From: Pseudogemmobacter hezensis
GTDB taxonomy: Bacteria; Pseudomonadota; Alphaproteobacteria; Rhodobacterales; Rhodobacteraceae
Assembly (NCBI RefSeq): GCF_013155295.1
Contig: NZ_JABJXT010000005.1
Location: 1-64,000 of the forward strand
Length of the DNA: 64,000 nt
Reading direction: 5' to 3'
A program made the translations under genes and the position numbers. How positions within the stretch are numbered: position 1 is the first letter of the stretch; every line of letters starts with the position of its first letter. This document shows, piece after piece, positions 60,718 to 64,000 of this stretch. The notes beneath the pieces are model-generated. The model saw nothing but the letters and a program-made list of their open reading frames with translations, did not search any database and was not told the origin of the DNA.

Positions 60718-63141
60718 ATGTCAACTTCAACACGTGGCGGGGCGGATAGCCGCGCCGGAATGAGCAACCGCGCACGGTGGACGCTCCTGATCTTTGGGGC
60801 GCTGCTCGCCCTGGTCGGTCTGGCCCTGACAATAGGCGGGATTCAGCTCGCGGGGCTGGGCGGATCCTGGTATTATCTTCTTGCCGGTCTGGCGTTGCTG
60901 GCTTCCGGCGGTCTTCTCGCGATGCGCCGGTCTGGGGCCCTTTGGCTTTTCGGCGCAACCACCATCGCCACGGTTCTGTGGGCGCTGTGGGAAGTCGGCC
61001 CGGAATTCTGGGCACTGGTTCCGCGCCTTGCACCCTTCGTGGTGATGACCCTCATTATGGGGCTGCTTGCGCCCCTGCTTCTGGGCGGAGCGCGAAAGAA
61101 GGCCAGCTATTCCGTCTCTGTGGTCGCCGTGCTGGTTCTGATCGCGGGAGCCGTGTCGGTCTTCATCCCTCACGGCGTCATCAGCCCCGGCGCCACAGTC
61201 GTCGCGCGCGCGGTGACAGAGGCGCCCGGGGAATCGCGCTGGCAGTATTACGGCCGCACCCCTGACGGGACCCGCTTCGCGCCCGAAAGCCAGATAACGC
61301 TGGAAAATGTCGATCAGCTCAGCGTTGCCTGGACCTTCCGCACCGGCGAGATGGCCGAACTTGGGTCGGAGAATCAGAACACCCCGATCCAGATCGGCGA
61401 TACGCTCTATGTCTGCACGCCGCTGAACAAGGTCTTTGCCATCGACGCGGACACCGGCGAGGAACGTTGGAGCTATGATCCGAAGCCTGTCGATACGACC
61501 GTCTGGAACCGTTGCCGTGGCGTGGCCTATTATGAGTCCTCCGCCGTCGCCGCGCCGCCGATCCCGGATGCAGAGACGGGCGCTGTGCCCGCCATCGTTC
61601 CTGCGAATGCGGTCTGCGGGCGGCGTATCGTGACGACGACGGTCGATGCGCGTCTGATCCAGCTCGATGCCGAAACGGGCGCCCTGTGCGAAAGCTTCGG
61701 GACGGGCGGGATCGTCGATCTCAAGGCCGGGATGGGTGAAATAAAACCGGCATGGTATCAACCCACCTCGATGCCGACAGTGGCCGGGCGGCTGATCATC
61801 GTCGGCGGTTGGGTGTTCGACGGGCGTTCGGTCGATGAGCCCTCGGGCGTCGTCCGCGCCTTCAACGCGGACACCGGCGCGCTGGTCTGGGCATGGGATC
61901 TTGGTAACCCCGAGATTACCGGCCTGCCACCGGAGGGCGAGACCTATTCGCGCACCACGCCGAATGTCTGGTCCACGCCCGCCTTCGACGAAGAGCTGGG
62001 CCTGGTCTATCTGCCGACCGGCAACCAGAACCCCGATTTCTGGGGCGCGCTGCGGCCGGAGATTTCCGAGCAGTATTCCTCGGCCATCGTCGCGCTGGAT
62101 ATCGCCACCGGGCGTGAGCGGTGGAAGTTCCAGACCGTGCATCACGACATCTGGGACTATGACGTTCCCGCCCAACCGGCGCTCTACGACGTGCCCGACG
62201 GAAACGGCGGCACGATCCCGGCTCTGGTCCAGCTGACGAAGCGCGGTCAGATTTTCATGCTTGACCGCCGCACCGGCGAACCCATCGCTGATGTCGTCGA
62301 AAAGCCGGTTCCGCAGGAACATCAGGAAGGCGACTGGGTTTCGGCCACGCAGCCCTACTCGGTCGGTATGCCCGCCATCGGTGCGGAGCCGCTGTCCGAG
62401 GAAAGGATGTGGGGGGCGACGTTCTTCGACCAGCTTTCCTGCCGGATCGCCTTCCGCAAGCTGCGCTACGAGGGCGAATTCACGGCGGCCACCACCGAGG
62501 CCAGTCTGCTCTATCCCGGCTATTACGGCGGGATGAACTGGGGCAGCGCCTCGATCGACGCGGGGACGGGCTATCTGATCGTCAACGACATCCGCATGCC
62601 GCAGGTCGTGCGGCTGATCCCGCAGGCCGAACTGGCGGGCGCGAACGCGGGTCACGGCGTCGGCAGCATCTATCCGCAGGAGGGCGTGCCCTTCGGCATC
62701 GAGCACAGCTCGCTGGTGTCGTTCCTCGGGCTGCCGTGCAATGCCCCGCCGTGGGGCACCTTCTCGGCAATCGACCTGTCGAAGCGAGAACTGGTCTGGC
62801 AGCGCCCGGCCGGAACGGTCGAGGATACCGTGGTCGCGGGCGGCCTCAAGGCGAGCCTTCCGGTTCCGCTCGGCATGCCGACGCTGGGCGGCCCGATTAC
62901 CACCGGTTCGGGGCTGGTCTTCTATGCCGGGACACAGGACTACTATCTGCGTGCGCTTGACGCAGCGACGGGCAAGGAAATCTGGAAAGGTCGGCTGCCG
63001 GTTGGCGCCCAGGCCACGCCGATGACCTATATCTCACCCAAAAGCGGGCGCCAGTTCGTGGTCGTATCGGTCGGTGGCGCCCGTCAGTCGCCGGATCGCG
63101 GCGACTACGTGGTCGCTTACGCCTTGCCCGAGGCGCAGTGA
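60718..63141 (+). CDS. gcd: Membrane-bound PQQ-dependent dehydrogenase (glucose/quinate/shikimate family)
   Basis: 807-residue quinoprotein oxidising a sugar or quinate in the periplasm and passing electrons to ubiquinone. Five N-terminal helices (about residues 20-160), then an eight-blade propeller: WQYYGRTPDGTRFAPESQIT, ENQNTPIQIGDTLYVCTPLNKVFAIDADTGEERW, QTVHHDIWDYDVPAQP, and a C-terminal WKGRLPVGAQATPMTY. The Gcd and QuiA branches cannot be separated safely by eye. ATG 60718 follows AGAGGAAGGA; MSNRARW at 60760 is an alternative. No pqq genes are in view. Confidence 0.92.
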   Translation: MSTSTRGGADSRAGMSNRARWTLLIFGALLALVGLALTIGGIQLAGLGGSWYYLLAGLALLASGGLLAMRRSGALWLFGATTIATVLWALWEVGPEFWALVPRLAPFVVMTLIMGLLAPLLLGGARKKASYSVSVVAVLVLIAGAVSVFIPHGVISPGATVVARAVTEAPGESRWQYYGRTPDGTRFAPESQITLENVDQLSVAWTFRTGEMAELGSENQNTPIQIGDTLYVCTPLNKVFAIDADTGEERWSYDPKPVDTTVWNRCRGVAYYESSAVAAPPIPDAETGAVPAIVPANAVCGRRIVTTTVDARLIQLDAETGALCESFGTGGIVDLKAGMGEIKPAWYQPTSMPTVAGRLIIVGGWVFDGRSVDEPSGVVRAFNADTGALVWAWDLGNPEITGLPPEGETYSRTTPNVWSTPAFDEELGLVYLPTGNQNPDFWGALRPEISEQYSSAIVALDIATGRERWKFQTVHHDIWDYDVPAQPALYDVPDGNGGTIPALVQLTKRGQIFMLDRRTGEPIADVVEKPVPQEHQEGDWVSATQPYSVGMPAIGAEPLSEERMWGATFFDQLSCRIAFRKLRYEGEFTAATTEASLLYPGYYGGMNWGSASIDAGTGYLIVNDIRMPQVVRLIPQAELAGANAGHGVGSIYPQEGVPFGIEHSSLVSFLGLPCNAPPWGTFSAIDLSKRELVWQRPAGTVEDTVVAGGLKASLPVPLGMPTLGGPITTGSGLVFYAGTQDYYLRALDAATGKEIWKGRLPVGAQATPMTYISPKSGRQFVVVSVGGARQSPDRGDYVVAYALPEAQ

Positions 63142-63181
63142 CCCGGAGTATCTTTACGGCGTTCGTAAGAAACCGGATCCA

Positions 63182-63209
63182 AAAACCCGCCCCGAAAGGG
63201 GCGGGTTTT
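63182..63209. terminator. Intrinsic terminator, bidirectional
   Basis: AAAACCCGCCCC, loop GAAA, GGGGCGGGTTTT: a 12-bp perfect stem with A and T tracts, 41 bases past the dehydrogenase stop and 45 bases from the end of the convergent FUSC gene. It can stop transcription from both sides. Confidence 0.85.
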
Positions 63210-63253
63210 CATTTTCAGCGTCTGTCAAATGAATCCGGGTGGGAACAAGTTTC

Positions 63254-64000
63254 TCACCTGGCAGTGCCGCCTTTGAAAATCCTCGGATGGTCGATGAGCT
63301 CGCGCGCCATCAGATGCGCAAGACGAACGGCTGAGGTCATATTCTCCGGCACAATGGCCCGGCCTGACTCGAGGAGTTCGCGCCCACAGGCGGCAGGGTC
63401 CGCAATCGGATTTGCCAGTCTGCGCAGGCAATCCTGCGCAATGTCGCCCCCATCGACAGCAGGCGGCTCCCGATGCACGATCTGGCCAAGCCGCATCGCG
63501 ATATGGCCGAGGGACAGCGCGGCGACCGCATCCCCGATGACCGCCGTGTCTGCCCGGGCCCGCGTCACCATTTCCACGACGAGATGACGCAGCCGCGACA
63601 GGTGGCGTTCGGCCAAGGGGGTGCCGGCGCGCAGGCTGACGAACGCAATCTCGCGCCGGATCGAGGCTTCGATGTGGCCGCGGCGGCGATCGACGTCCAT
63701 CGGCAGGACCCAGCGATAAAAGAAATCGCTGATCACCACGCCCACGATCAGCATGGCGGCGCTAGCGACGACAGTCTGCGGCGAGGATGGCAACATGTCC
63801 ACCGGCCGCGCCATGACGGCAAAGAACATGTTGAATGTCAGGCCTGCGAAAACCGTTGCCCGGCTTGCCTGCAGCAGGGAGGCGACACAGAACAGTGGAA
63901 GCGCCAGCAGCAGCGAGAGCCACGAAAGCTCCGCGAACGGGACAATGCCCAGCCGCCATGCGACAGCTGCCAGCGCCGCAACCGCGCCGCCGATCAACCC
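63254..64000 (-). CDS. FUSC/AaeB-type efflux protein, C-terminal part
   Basis: About 248 residues are visible; the frame is open past the window edge, so the N-terminus is missing. Three to four hydrophobic segments (AELSWLSLLLALPLFCVASLLQ, TVFAGLTFNMFFAVMA, VVASAAMLIVGVVISDFFYRWVLPMD) are followed by a soluble helical domain (SIRREIAFVSLRAGTPLAERHLSRLRHLVVEMVTRAR). The FVLP-like DFFYRWVLPMD turn and the soluble tail fit the fusaric acid resistance/aromatic acid exporter family. Confidence 0.75.
   Translation of the reverse strand, partial: GLIGGAVAALAAVAWRLGIVPFAELSWLSLLLALPLFCVASLLQASRATVFAGLTFNMFFAVMARPVDMLPSSPQTVVASAAMLIVGVVISDFFYRWVLPMDVDRRRGHIEASIRREIAFVSLRAGTPLAERHLSRLRHLVVEMVTRARADTAVIGDAVAALSLGHIAMRLGQIVHREPPAVDGGDIAQDCLRRLANPIADPAACGRELLESGRAIVPENMTSAVRLAHLMARELIDHPRIFKGGTAR

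Noticed and set aside
60727-62706. 659-residue minus-strand ORF
   Set aside because: Antisense to the PQQ dehydrogenase; no domain and biased composition.

Overview
The window reads as accessory DNA, probably a megaplasmid or genomic island, of an alphaproteobacterium in or near the Rhodobacterales (a Paracoccus-like organism). The grounds are high GC with strong third-position bias, an Usg-family gene, DUF982 and DUF6481 proteins, an HWE-type histidine kinase, sigma-EcfG-like promoters (GGAAC-N16/17-CGTT), a ROSE-like thermosensor before an IbpA-type Hsp20, and remnants of IS3, IS66, IS110 and a large serine recombinase. No rRNA, tRNA, CRISPR array or replication gene was recognised.

Layout. 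1-2438: the end of an IS3-type element that has cut the front off an AT-richer helicase-nuclease gene resembling a defence gene. 2.9-5.5 kb: hydrolase/TetR pair, YjdM-like protein, Usg. 5.6-10.6 kb: groESL behind a heat-shock promoter, two strong hairpins, and two CNNM/CorC-type membrane proteins behind a structured leader. 10.9-13.4 kb: phosphomannose-isomerase-like protein, cold-shock protein and small stress-type ORFs. 13.8-17.1 kb: PlsC acyltransferase, two Hsp20s, an NDUFS4-like protein, an RNA polymerase omega-like protein, an SPW protein and a broken DegP. 17.3-17.8 kb: a mosaic of three gene fragments. 17.8-24.7 kb: Rnk, HWE kinase, RsuA, MscS, transglutaminase, PRC-barrel and DUF892 proteins. 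24.7-31.6 kb: GlsB-like protein, FAD protein, exonuclease fragment, catalase KatE, membrane proteins, TspO, DUF883 protein.

31.7-36.5 kb is a graveyard of mobile DNA: UdgX without its N-terminus joined to a serine recombinase fragment, an IS66 remnant, an IS110 transposase with an in-frame amber codon, a pRiA4b-type ORF and a branched-chain aminotransferase-like fragment. 36.6-39.2 kb: dehydrogenase, AEC transporter and Lrp-type regulator.

39.3-50.5 kb is one efflux block on the minus strand: MipA/OmpV protein, HlyD, RbbA-type double ATPase, ABC permease, RND adaptor and RND pump, with a divergent TetR gene and two 22-bp palindromes in between. 50.5-54.9 kb: two LysR genes and a small oxidoreductase/hydrolase/tautomerase operon. 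55.1-60.1 kb: a plus-strand operon (isochorismatase fold, LLM flavin enzyme, DoxX, tandem VOC protein, glutathionyl-hydroquinone reductase, esterase) that looks like a quinone/catechol detoxification unit comparable to CatDE/Mhq of Bacillus. The window ends with a PQQ glucose dehydrogenase and a partial FUSC exporter.

Overall the region gathers heat, oxidative, envelope, osmotic and toxic-compound stress genes, mixed with recombination scars. The most interesting items are the paired sigma-EcfG-like promoters, the ROSE-like thermometer, the RpoH-like promoter pair, the hybrid ABC/RND efflux operon with its operators, the quinone-detoxification operon, and the NDUFS4/omega-like genes inside the small heat-shock cluster.
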